From positions 1 to 35,153 of the forward strand of contig JAGXAR010000038.1 of assembly GCA_018971525.1 (NCBI GenBank): a stretch of DNA of 35,153 bases, written 5' to 3'. Each line of letters begins with the position of its first letter. Position 1 is the stretch's first letter. A program made the translations under genes and the position numbers. Source of the stretch: Nitrospirota bacterium (GTDB lineage Bacteria; Nitrospirota; Nitrospiria; Nitrospirales; Nitrospiraceae). The notes under the pieces are model-generated. The model made no database searches. It saw only the letters and a list, made by a program, of their open reading frames with translations, and was not told the DNA's origin. Positions 1-7,302 of this stretch are shown in pieces.

Positions 1-2
1 TC

Positions 3-149
3 ACCAGTGTCCCAGCACTGATTGCCGCGATCAGAGACTACCTGGACCATCACAACCAAAACCCTCGTGTGTTCGTCTGGACGGCGTCTGTGGAACGTAT
101 CCTGAGCAAAGTCGCCAAATGTAAAGAAGCGTTGGACGCACTACACTAG
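3..149 (+). CDS. IS630-type transposase, C-terminal end (5' part outside window)
   Basis: The frame opens at the window edge and encodes 48 residues ending in TAG at 147-149. It reads TSVPALIAAIRDYLDHHN, then NPRVFVWTASVERILSKV. The pattern (helix with an I-x-x-Y-L-x-x-H-N segment, then a P-x-x-F-x-W-T motif and a final amphipathic helix) is the usual C-terminus of IS630/Tc1-mariner type DDE transposases, which cut and paste an insertion sequence. The catalytic DDE residues lie upstream of the window, so intactness cannot be judged. No inverted repeat follows the stop codon; coding sequence of an opposite-strand gene resumes at once. This suggests that the element end was lost or that insertion and deletion occurred here. 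The family call is fairly sure; the element boundary is not. Confidence 0.7.
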   Translation, partial: TSVPALIAAIRDYLDHHNQNPRVFVWTASVERILSKVAKCKEALDALH

Positions 150-593
150 CTCCTTGAAACCTTGGAATACAGCTGTATCGTAGTCACCTCGAAGAAAGGC
201 GGACCAGCAAGCCTGTACGATAGCGGGATGCAAGATTTTCCTGGGCAAAATCACAGCGTTTCGATACGCAGCCAGCCCTTCACGGTTCTTGATCTTTTTC
301 CCTCGGCGCGTAATGAAATACCAACCGTTCGAGTTACCTGGCTGGGGTGCGATTAACCCTTCCTGAGCAAGCCATTGCCAACCTTCCATCAATGCGAATT
401 CAATGTCCCGTCGCTGGCCCTCTGGATAGTTCCCGATAGTCGTAGCGTGTGTGAAACCCGACGGATGCAGTCTCGGTGGTTCATCTGGCCCGACCGAAGT
501 TAACAGTTCGAGTGCAACGCCAGCGAGTTCTTCGACTTCCAGAGCTAAGACCGAACTGGGATCTGGAATTAGGTCAGCAAGTTTTGCAATCAA
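141..593 (-). pseudogene. TIGR02391 (Ymh)-type protein, truncated at its C-terminus by the IS630 remnant
   Basis: The 150-residue reading has a helical N-terminus, a winged-helix-like middle (W-x-W-L-A-Q-E-G-L-I, then GWYFITRRGKKI) and the segment LHPAIVQACWSAFLRGDYDT followed by AVFQGFKE. The motif L-H-P-x-I, then F-x-x-G-x-Y-x-x-A-V-x-x-x-x-K, is the hallmark of TIGR02391/Ymh proteins. Those are poorly characterised and often sit in phage-defence or mobile regions. In the family this motif is followed by roughly 80-100 more residues. Here the frame ends two codons later in a TAG formed from the reverse complement of the transposase stop region (141-149). The gene is therefore most likely decapitated at its 3' end. 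The ATG at 593 is the first start; no strong ribosome binding site is visible. Confidence 0.6.
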
Positions 594-721
594 ATATGCT
601 CCCGAACAGTCAGTGTTTCATGCCCGATAGGTCGGACCCTAGCCAGAGGCCTCTAAAATGTCAATCTGTCCGATCAGAGAGCCATCCGTCCCAACGCTCT
701 CTCACGAAAAAGCAGGTGGTC

Positions 722-803
722 TAGATTGGTCCCTTGGTGCGCGCGTCAGACGAGCACAGCACCTTCGTGCGGGTTCCGCGAGCACAGAAGACTATCCAAC
801 CTG
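722..803. repeat. Imperfect palindromic intergenic repeat, family A copy 1
   Basis: The core at 736-788 contains TGCGCGCGTCAGACGAGCAC and, after a short gap, CGTGCGGGTTCCGCGAGCAC. The same two half-units recur at 21750-21801. The outer arms (ATTGGTCCCTTGGTGCGC and the reverse complement of CGAGCACAGAAGACTATCCAA) pair imperfectly. Half-copies of the core also appear near 850-875. No protein is encoded. The whole 594-1078 stretch holds only these repeats and no convincing gene. Confidence 0.5.
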
Positions 804-920
804 AATCTCGATTCTTAGCCACCTTTCCTAGGGGGTAGCCTGATCGTCCTTTACTGCGCGCATCGAGGGAGCATCAGGCATCTAATTGATCCCTCCAAGC
901 TCGCTTGCTTTTCCTCTCCT

Positions 921-1016
921 GGAAGGGCACCCATGTTGGTCTACGTGCGGCCGTCGAACGAGGCCCTTCTGAGGGCGCGCGTTCCGGGAGCACAGGACCA
1001 ACGTGGGTGTCCTTCC
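921..1016. repeat. Palindromic repeat element with 21-bp inverted ends, family A copy 2
   Basis: The left arm, GGAAGGGCACCCATGTTGGT plus C (921-941), and the right arm at 996-1016 are reverse complements at 19 of 21 positions. The interior carries the half-units found in copy 1: CGTCGAACGAG, then GCGCGCGTTCCGGGAGCAC. At 96 bp, with no coding content, it looks like a small non-autonomous element or a REP-type sequence able to fold into a long hairpin. Confidence 0.7.
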
Positions 1017-1078
1017 CATCCTTTTCATCGCGGGGCCCTGCGAGCAAGAAGGACGGTCTGGCTACTCCCTGCCCCTGG

Positions 1079-1267
1079 GCCGACACAGACGAATACGCGG
1101 CTGCCACTGCCTATCGTCAGCAGTTCCGCGCGCGTTATGAGCGGGAGGCACAGGCGCTGGCAACGCTGACCGGCTGGAACATCGGCGATATTCGCCGGAC
1201 GATGAACATCGAGACGGCATCAGCCCCGATCGAGAAGAAGTGGTATCAGCGCTTGTGGAATAACTAA
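1079..1267 (+). pseudogene. 3' remnant of an unrecognised gene
   Basis: This frame encodes a well-behaved, charged helical tail: TDEYAAATAYRQQFRARYER, then ALATLTGWNIGDIRRTMNIE, ending EKKWYQRLWNN. It runs open upstream, but everything before about 1079 is repeat DNA (family A copy 2 and low-complexity translation), so no credible start or ribosome binding site belongs to it. I do not recognise the family. It is most simply the C-terminal end of a gene whose front was lost when the repeat or an element landed here. It could also be a small gene starting at an unrecognised codon. Confidence 0.35.
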
Positions 1268-1358
1268 CGAGATCGCAGAGGTGACGGGGGAGGAGGCTGG
1301 CCGACCCGGCCCCTCTTAGCAGCCGGCTGCGGTGCTAACGGCGTAGGCTCCACGGAAC

Positions 1359-1387
1359 TTGAGGTGGAATTTCACGGGGTGTATAGT
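1359..1387 (+). promoter_or_regulatory. Sigma-70-type promoter for the lipoprotein gene
   Basis: The -35 TTGAGG (1359-1364) and -10 TATAGT (1382-1387) are separated by exactly 17 bp. The expected start of transcription is about 1394, some 50 bp before the ATG at 1443. The match is four of six at -35 and five of six at -10. Confidence 0.6.
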
Positions 1388-1403
1388 GCAGCCGATCAAC
1401 GAT

Positions 1404-1422
1404 GAAGGGAACCGTTCCCTTC
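1404..1422 (+). promoter_or_regulatory. Perfect hairpin in the 5' leader of the lipoprotein mRNA
   Basis: GAAGGGAAC (1404-1412) and GTTCCCTTC (1414-1422) are perfect reverse complements around a single base, giving at least a 7-8 bp stem after loop opening. The hairpin begins about 10 nt after the predicted transcription start and ends just before the AGGAGG ribosome binding site. It is a plausible mRNA-stabilising 5' stem or a translational control element. There is no T-run, so it is not a terminator. Confidence 0.5.
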
Positions 1423-1442
1423 CACACAGAGGAGGTCTCCCA

Positions 1443-1835
1443 ATGCGACGGATCGATCTTTGGACTGGATTACTGACTTGCAGCACGGTGCTCATGCTGT
1501 TCGCGTCAGGCTGCACACTCAAGGGCACGACTAATGAGATTACGGATACCACCTCCAACGTCACAGCCTCGACGTCCGGTCGCACCTGGTTCACTGAAGA
1601 CGGCCTCTTGCGTCCCGAACATAAGCTCACCGCCTTCATGGCCTTGAACCAGACGAATGTGGAACAGGACCTGGCCCGGGGACAGGGGGAATATGTCACA
1701 TCGCTCGGTACCCTCTTGGGAGTCCCGAACGACCAGCAGTCAGCCTTTTACGCAAAGGCTCAGGGTGCGTTCGAGACGCTCATGACGTCCGATCACGAAG
1801 CCCGGCTTCAACAATTCCGGACGCTGGCTCGCTAG
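1443..1835 (+). CDS. DUF3015-like lipoprotein
   Basis: The 130-residue product begins MRRIDLWTGLL and has a lipoprotein signal peptide ending in the lipobox F-A-S-G-C (Cys24). It is therefore probably lipid-anchored in the envelope. The middle segment NQTNVEQDLARGQGEYVTSL followed by GTLLGVPNDQQSAFYAKAQG resembles the conserved stretch of DUF3015 proteins (D-x-A-R-G-Q-G-E-x-L-x-x-L-x-x-L-L-G), a family of unknown function. The ATG at 1443 is preferred over the longer frame from 1359 because AGAGGAGGT lies 6-7 nt before it and the signal peptide starts there. A sigma-70 promoter and a perfect leader hairpin lie upstream. Its TAG stop is immediately followed by a palindromic repeat. Family assignment is moderate; the lipoprotein nature is strong. 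Confidence 0.7.
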   Translation: MRRIDLWTGLLTCSTVLMLFASGCTLKGTTNEITDTTSNVTASTSGRTWFTEDGLLRPEHKLTAFMALNQTNVEQDLARGQGEYVTSLGTLLGVPNDQQSAFYAKAQGAFETLMTSDHEARLQQFRTLAR

Positions 1836-2018
1836 GAACCTGTCCGACGTTGCCGTTCGTGACGAGGCGAAGGAGGTGCGGCCAGATGCGAGGCCGCAGG
1901 CCTGGAAAAACCGGAGGCATATTCGCTGGAATACGTTGAGGATTTTTTCTGGCCGAGAACGACGCAGATGATCGCGGTTCGTTCGCCGCAGTAGAACGGT
2001 CGATATCGGACAGGCTCC
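1835..2018. repeat. Inverted-repeat-bounded element, family B copy 1
   Basis: The ends GGAACCTGTCCGA (1835-1847) and TCGGACAGGCTCC (2006-2018) are inverted repeats with one mismatch. The interior holds the family B core: GCCGCAGGC, AACCGGAGGCATA, a TACGTTGAGGATTTT segment and GAGAACGACG. The same core occurs at 9848-9977. The element starts at the last base of the lipoprotein stop codon. It fills almost all of the 211-bp gap to the stress-protein gene and encodes nothing credible. Confidence 0.6.
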
Positions 2019-2046
2019 CGGGAACTGAAGGAGGCTCGACACACCG

Positions 2047-2874
2047 ATGCTGCCATTTCGCCGAATTTTTCATCCTACCGATTTCTCCGCCGAGGACTCG
2101 GCGGCATTCGCCCATGCCGTGAAGCTCACCTGCCTCGTGCAGGGAGAGCTGACGATGATGCACGTCGACCCCGCGATCGGGAGCCAAGACTTCGAGGAGT
2201 CCCCTCGCATCCGACCACTCCTCGCTCGCTGGGGAATCTTGCCGGAAGGCAGTTCGAAGGAAGATGTCGCGAAATTGGGCATCCAGATCAAACGCGTCCG
2301 CGCCGTCGCAGACAATGCCACGGACGCAATCCTCCGCCAGCTGACGGCGCACCCCACAGAGCTGTTAGTGTTGTCCACGCATCAGCGCGAAGGCTTCGCT
2401 CGGCTCACGCACCACGCGATCGCCGAGCCCTTGGTTCGCGGCACCCACGCCAGGACGCTCTTTGTCCCGGCCGGCGTCGAGGGGTTCGTCTCAGCGGAAA
2501 CAGGCAACACGAATCTGACCCGGGTGTTAATCCCGATCGCCCATAAACCGCACCCGCAACCGGCCATCGATCTTGCCGCAGAGCTGGCGAGCACGCTGGG
2601 CAGCGAGAAAGTGTTATTCGAGCTGGTGCACCTTGGGAAGGAAGCCGATCCCCCAAAGTTCACCAACCCCGAGCGTCCCGGCTGGTCGTGGGAAACGCTC
2701 GTCGCCAAGGGCGATCCGGTCGAGTGGATCTTGGCTGCGGGAGCGGATTTCGACGTGGACCTGATCGTGATGATGACGGAAGGACATTCCAGCCTGTTCG
2801 ACCTGCTTCGCGGAAGCACCACCGAACGGGTGATCCGTGGTGCGCGCAGCCCCTTGCTGGCTATTCCTGCCTGA
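2047..2874 (+). CDS. Universal stress protein with two tandem Usp domains
   Basis: The product (275 residues) contains two UspA-type alpha/beta domains in a row. The first begins FRRIFHPTDFSAEDSAAFAH and ends near residue 140 with ARTLFVPAG. The second begins LTRVLIPIAHKPHPQPAIDL and ends GSTTERVIRGARSPLLAIPA. The second domain keeps the G-S/T end of the nucleotide-binding loop (L-L-R-G-S-T). The first glycine of the usual G-2x-G-9x-G-S/T motif is replaced (M-T-E-G-H), so ATP binding is likely but not certain. Tandem Usp proteins are cytosolic stress-survival factors. GGAGG lies about 12 nt before the ATG, a slightly long spacing. The 3' end overlaps the convergent helicase gene by 14 bp. Confidence 0.85.
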   Translation: MLPFRRIFHPTDFSAEDSAAFAHAVKLTCLVQGELTMMHVDPAIGSQDFEESPRIRPLLARWGILPEGSSKEDVAKLGIQIKRVRAVADNATDAILRQLTAHPTELLVLSTHQREGFARLTHHAIAEPLVRGTHARTLFVPAGVEGFVSAETGNTNLTRVLIPIAHKPHPQPAIDLAAELASTLGSEKVLFELVHLGKEADPPKFTNPERPGWSWETLVAKGDPVEWILAAGADFDVDLIVMMTEGHSSLFDLLRGSTTERVIRGARSPLLAIPA

Positions 2875-5800
2875 CCTGCTTGGCCTGCCCGCTCCATTCA
2901 GTCTGCTCAGGCAACCTATCCGCTGACTCCCGCCCCAGAACGGCTCGCACGAACGCCCCGTCACGAAACACCACGAAATTCGACGGCACTGCGGGCACGC
3001 GCGGGCCTGGCAAGATGACTCCTGCGAGATTCAATGGATCGCTGGCGGACAGTTTGATGTCGTGAGAAGCGGCACCCGACTCGTTCCCAGTTCTCATCGC
3101 CCGCAATGATTCGACGGCCTCCGGCAACGCGAACTGCTCGCCGGTGAAGCCGCCCACAAACCGCCCCCCACGGATCTCGCCTTGCAGCTCCATCCTCCGG
3201 TACTGCACCAGCAGATCGCGCCAGGACAATGCCAGCGACTCCCGCCCCAACAAATCGCGAAACACCACGCCGTATCGGCGCAACAACTGGCGAGCGACGG
3301 GCTCGATAGCCGCGTGCTGAGGACTGAATGTTGAGTGCTGAGTGGCGTGAGCCGATAGCGGATGGCTGATGGCGATTCGGAGCAATGACCACCGACCGGC
3401 CGAGTGTCGAGGCCGGCGAGACCGCTCCCGTCCTTCCGCCCGCCGACGGCGCGGGTCCATGAGCGCGCGCAAGTTGTCGAAACCGTCCGCCGTCGCCAAT
3501 CCTGCCGCCACCAGCTCCCAGAGTCCGTCCTCGACTTCCGACGACAGACGGCCGGTGCTCCGGACGAGATCGGCAAAAAAACTTGCCCCGCCGTCGCGCA
3601 AGACCCGGGAAAGGTCGCGCGCGACATCGCTCAATCCAGCCGGCGGATCGGGCGTCTGCGTCCGCCCCTCATCGCCGAATGCGGCAAGCAACCAGCCTCC
3701 CTGTTCCCGTGGGAACAAGCTGATCGGCGCGACCGCCGTAGGGACAATCCGTCGGCCAGGAGTGCCGGCTGATTCCTGAGCCAACCGTGGATGAGGACTG
3801 AGCCGCCCCCAACTCACCGCGCCGCTCAGACAGAGCCGGTCGAGCCATTCCGGCTCATACTTCGCCAGCCTCGTCCTGAGGAGGTGCGGCTCCCAGGCCG
3901 AGGCTGCGGCTTCGAAGCCGGCCAACTGGGCAATGACATCCAAGAGACCGGCCTCTCCGTGGAGACGCGACCCGGAGGAGACATGTTGCCATTGAAATAA
4001 AAATCGCATGAACCCCGCCGCAGTCACCGGCTCAACTTCTTTTCGCAATCTGCCGATGGTCAGACGATGAATGCGCGCCAGCAGCCGGCGGTGGCACCAC
4101 TCGATGCTATGAGGCGTGAGGGACGAGGCGTGAGGGGTAAATTGTCCTCGGAGAATTTGACCGGAATTTTCCAGGCGAAGCAGCGAGCCATGAATCGAGT
4201 CGGAAGGCAGATGCAGACGAGCAGCCAGCTCTTGAGACGTGATCGGCCCGATGCTTTCCATCCAGCCGAGCACGATGGCATCGATCGTCTTGTCATCGCC
4301 GCTCGCAAATACCGTTTCCACCTGTGCCTGATTCTCCGTCGCCACCCACCCTCTTGCTTCTTGCGCCTCGCCCCTCACCCCTAACCCCTCACTCGTCACG
4401 TTGAGTTCAACCGCGCGCCCCTCTTCGATCAAGCGCGGCAGATGGATCGCCCAGTCCTTGACCTCCTCGACCGGCAGCCAGAGCAATGTGAGCAAGGCAT
4501 CGTGCAATTCATCAGGATCGCGCACGACGGGCCAGGACTCCCGCTGCACCTCCTCAATCGCTGCGGGGTCCAACGCCCCGACCTCGCCGGCCAACTGAGC
4601 CGGAAGCGTGCGTCGCATCTCCACCGCCCGCGCCCGCCGCTCTTCCAACGGCGCATCGTCGAGAAACGCATAGGGGTTGGCATTCAAGATCTCGTGCGAG
4701 AACGGAGAGGGCACCGGCGTATCGACCGCCACGCAGCGAATGGCTCCGGCTTCAATCTGCTTGAGGAGCGCGGTCAACCCCTCGAGATCCATCGCCTCCG
4801 TGAAACAGTCCCGCAAGGTCTCGTTCACGAGCGGATGATCCGGGACCTGGCGGGTCCGCTCGCCGACTATATTGTCCTGGCAGGCCATCGCATCAGGGAA
4901 AACGGCGCCAAGAAGATCCTCCGCCTTCATCCGTTGAATTTGCGGGGGAACCTTTTTGCCATTGGAGAAGCGCAGCAGGAGCAAGGCGCGACTGACATTC
5001 CAGCGCCAGCGCGTCATAAACATCGGCGCTTGGAGCACGGCTGGAAGCAAGACCTCGCGAAGCGTATGGCTGTGCAGGAACCCGAACACCGAATCGAGCG
5101 GAAAACTGTGCTTCTCTCCAAGCGAGATCACGATCCCGTTGTCAGTCGCCGCAGCCTGCAATTCGAAATCGAAAGTCACGCAGAACCGCTTCCGCAAGGC
5201 GAGACCCCAGGCCCGATTGATCCGGCCCCCGAAGGGCGTGTGCAAGACGAGCTGCATCCCGCCGCTTTCATCGAAGAACCGCTCCGCAACGATCGTCTGC
5301 TGCGTCGGCACCGTTCCAAGCACAGCCTTGCCTGCCAATACGTACTCGATGGCCTGTTGTGCTCCACGCTGATCTAACGCACACTCCTCCTTCAACCAGC
5401 TGATCGCTGATCGCTGATAGCCGCTGGCAGAATCGATAGCAGATACCCGATCGGCAATTGATTGCCGTAATGTTGCCACCTCCAAGGAGAGTTCCGCAGT
5501 CCGTGACGGCGCCTCGCCGCGCCAGAAGGGAATGTTGGGCGGTGCTCCGTGGGCGTCCTCCACCCGCACCTTGCCCATCTCTATGCCCTTGATGCGCCAC
5601 GAGGTGTTGCCCAGCAACATGATGTCGCCGGCCAGACTCTCCACCGCGAAGTCTTCATCGACCGAACCCACGACCGTGCCTTCAGGCTCCGCGACCACGG
5701 CATAGTTCGCTGTGTCCGGGATGGCCCCGCCGGACGTGATCGCCGCAAGTCGCGCCCCTCTTCGGCCTTTAACACGACGATTGATCCGATCGTGGAACAG

Positions 5801-7261
5801 ATAGGCCAAACCACGCCCGCGATTGGTCGCAATCCCGTCCGCCAACATTCTCAGCACCTGATCGAACTCCGAACGAACCAACGCTCGATAGGGATCGGCC
5901 CGTCGGCAGAGATCGAACAGATCGTCTTCCTGCCAGGTCTGAGTCGCCGCTGCTGCCACCAGCTGCTGCGCCAAAATATCGAGCGGAGCCTCCGGCACGG
6001 CAATGCGATCCAGGACTCCTGTTCGGATTGCCCGCATCAGCGCCGCACATTCGAGCAAGTCATCCCTCGTCATCGCAAAGAGACGGCCCTTGGGAATGGC
6101 CTTGATCCAGTGACCGGCCCGGCCAACCCGCTGCAGACAGGTGGCGATCGCGCGGGGCGAACCGATCTGACAGACTAGGTCCACGGTGCCGATATCGATG
6201 CCGAGTTCCAGCGAGGCCGTTGCGACGACGACGCGCGTCTTCCCGCTCTTGAGCCGCTCTTCGGCCGACAACCGAATCTGGCGCGAAAGGCTGCCGTGGT
6301 GCGCCGCAACGACGTCGGCGCCCAAATCCCCTAGTCGTTCTTCCAGGGAGTGCGACACTCGTTCGGCGAGGCGCCTCGTATTGACGAAGACCAGGGTCGA
6401 GCGATGCTGCCGAACCAGTTCGGCGACGCGGTCATAGACATCGGCCCAAATCGCGTTCGTGGCTACGGCGCTCAGTTCGTCCTTCGGTACTTCCACGGCC
6501 AGATCCATCTCACGCTTGTGCCCCACGTCGATGATCCGGCAAGGACTCGCGAGGGGTGAGGCGTCAGACGTGAGGGGTGCGAACAGGGACGTCTGTGCCG
6601 GCTGCCGATTTCCGACTAGGAATCGGGCAATGGTTTCGATCGGCCGTTGCGTCGCGGAGAGCCCGATGCGTTGAGGTTTCGTGAGCGTCAGCGCTTCCAA
6701 TCGCTCCAGCGACAGAGCCAGGTGGGCGCCTCGTTTATTCGGCGCAATAGCGTGGATTTCATCGACGATGACAGTCCTGACTGTCTGAAGTAGTCGGCGG
6801 CTCTTCTCTGCCGTCAATAAAATATAGAGCGACTCCGGCGTCGTGACGAGGATATGGGGTGGCCGCTTGAGCATCTGCTGGCGCTCCGTCATCGGGGTGT
6901 CACCGGTGCGGACCACAACACGGAGTTCCGGCATCAAGAGCCCGGCAGACAACGCTGCGTTGCCGATTTCAGCAAGCGGCTGCTGTAGGTTTTTCTGGAT
7001 ATCGTTGCTGAGCGCTTTCAGGGGTGAGACGTAGAGCACCTGCGTGTGGTCATCGAGCTCACGCGCAAGGGCTTGTTTGAAGAGGTGATCGATGCAGGAA
7101 AGAAAAGCGGCGAACGTTTTGCCGGAACCAGTCGGCGCAGCAATTAGTACGTCAGCCCCCGATTGAATGGCCGGCCAAGCCTGAACCTGGACATCGGTGG
7201 GCTGGCCAACCTGTGTGGTAAACCAATCGGCGATGAGAGGATGAAATCGCGAGACGGGCAT
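2861..7261 (-). CDS. lhr: Lhr-type DEAD/DEAH-box helicase with long C-terminal extension
   Basis: This is a 1,466-residue superfamily 2 helicase of the Lhr group (E. coli Lhr is about 1,540). Visible motifs are AAPTGSGKTF (Walker A, Lys48), D-E-I-H (167-170), GLSATQ, the VATASLELGID segment and QRVGRAGH (motif VI). They give an Lhr-Core (two RecA domains, winged helix, WH/beta-barrel) followed by the Lhr C-terminal region. The family unwinds RNA:DNA and branched DNA and acts in DNA repair. ATG 7261 is used; an in-frame GTG at 7279 would add six residues, and neither has a clear Shine-Dalgarno. Five low-complexity repeat tracts sit in frame (6551-6580, 5399-5420, 4364-4400, 4110-4137, 3314-3343), giving segments such as FAPLTSDASPLASPC and TSEGLGVRGEAQEARG. 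It follows the propeller lipoprotein by 41 bp and may share its transcript. Confidence 0.92.
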   Translation of the reverse strand: MPVSRFHPLIADWFTTQVGQPTDVQVQAWPAIQSGADVLIAAPTGSGKTFAAFLSCIDHLFKQALARELDDHTQVLYVSPLKALSNDIQKNLQQPLAEIGNAALSAGLLMPELRVVVRTGDTPMTERQQMLKRPPHILVTTPESLYILLTAEKSRRLLQTVRTVIVDEIHAIAPNKRGAHLALSLERLEALTLTKPQRIGLSATQRPIETIARFLVGNRQPAQTSLFAPLTSDASPLASPCRIIDVGHKREMDLAVEVPKDELSAVATNAIWADVYDRVAELVRQHRSTLVFVNTRRLAERVSHSLEERLGDLGADVVAAHHGSLSRQIRLSAEERLKSGKTRVVVATASLELGIDIGTVDLVCQIGSPRAIATCLQRVGRAGHWIKAIPKGRLFAMTRDDLLECAALMRAIRTGVLDRIAVPEAPLDILAQQLVAAAATQTWQEDDLFDLCRRADPYRALVRSEFDQVLRMLADGIATNRGRGLAYLFHDRINRRVKGRRGARLAAITSGGAIPDTANYAVVAEPEGTVVGSVDEDFAVESLAGDIMLLGNTSWRIKGIEMGKVRVEDAHGAPPNIPFWRGEAPSRTAELSLEVATLRQSIADRVSAIDSASGYQRSAISWLKEECALDQRGAQQAIEYVLAGKAVLGTVPTQQTIVAERFFDESGGMQLVLHTPFGGRINRAWGLALRKRFCVTFDFELQAAATDNGIVISLGEKHSFPLDSVFGFLHSHTLREVLLPAVLQAPMFMTRWRWNVSRALLLLRFSNGKKVPPQIQRMKAEDLLGAVFPDAMACQDNIVGERTRQVPDHPLVNETLRDCFTEAMDLEGLTALLKQIEAGAIRCVAVDTPVPSPFSHEILNANPYAFLDDAPLEERRARAVEMRRTLPAQLAGEVGALDPAAIEEVQRESWPVVRDPDELHDALLTLLWLPVEEVKDWAIHLPRLIEEGRAVELNVTSEGLGVRGEAQEARGWVATENQAQVETVFASGDDKTIDAIVLGWMESIGPITSQELAARLHLPSDSIHGSLLRLENSGQILRGQFTPHASSLTPHSIEWCHRRLLARIHRLTIGRLRKEVEPVTAAGFMRFLFQWQHVSSGSRLHGEAGLLDVIAQLAGFEAAASAWEPHLLRTRLAKYEPEWLDRLCLSGAVSWGRLSPHPRLAQESAGTPGRRIVPTAVAPISLFPREQGGWLLAAFGDEGRTQTPDPPAGLSDVARDLSRVLRDGGASFFADLVRSTGRLSSEVEDGLWELVAAGLATADGFDNLRALMDPRRRRAEGRERSRRPRHSAGRWSLLRIAISHPLSAHATQHSTFSPQHAAIEPVARQLLRRYGVVFRDLLGRESLALSWRDLLVQYRRMELQGEIRGGRFVGGFTGEQFALPEAVESLRAMRTGNESGAASHDIKLSASDPLNLAGVILPGPRVPAVPSNFVVFRDGAFVRAVLGRESADRLPEQTEWSGQAKQVRQE
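3314..3343. repeat. Low-complexity GCTGAGT/GCTGAAT repeat inside lhr
   Basis: Degenerate repeats of a seven-base unit (GTGCTGAGGACTGAATGTTG, then AGTGCTGAG) lie inside the helicase reading frame. They encode a Ser/His/Thr-rich linker, ATQHSTFSPQH, in the C-terminal half. Confidence 0.55.
4110..4137. repeat. GTGAGG-type repeat inside lhr, copy 1
   Basis: TGAGGCGTGAGGGACGAGGC followed by GTGAGGGG is in frame in lhr on the opposite strand and encodes TPHASSLTPH. Related tracts occur at 4364-4400 and 6551-6580. Confidence 0.55.
4364..4400. repeat. GTGAGG-type repeat inside lhr, copy 2 (opposite orientation)
   Basis: CCTCGCCCCTCACCCCTAAC, then CCCTCACTCGTCACG. It encodes TSEGLGVRGEAQEARG in the helicase. 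The orientation is opposite to the copies at 4110 and 6551. Confidence 0.55.
5399..5420. repeat. GCTGATC tandem repeat inside lhr
   Basis: Three near-identical units of GCTGATC/GCTGATA lie in frame in the helicase and encode S-G-Y-Q-R-S-A-I-S-W. Confidence 0.5.
6551..6580. repeat. GTGAGG-type repeat inside lhr, copy 3
   Basis: GAGGGGTGAGGCGTCAGACG, then TGAGGGGTGC, encodes APLTSDASPLASP between the two RecA lobes of the helicase. Confidence 0.55.
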
Positions 7262-7302
7262 AGCACGTGATCGTACCACGCCGCCAGAGGAAGCTCCACC
7301 GG

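Noticed and set aside
4442-5377. A 311-residue open frame on the plus strand
   Set aside because: It lies wholly inside the helicase gene on the opposite strand, has Arg/His/Gln/Pro-rich shadow composition and no recognisable domain or ribosome binding site.
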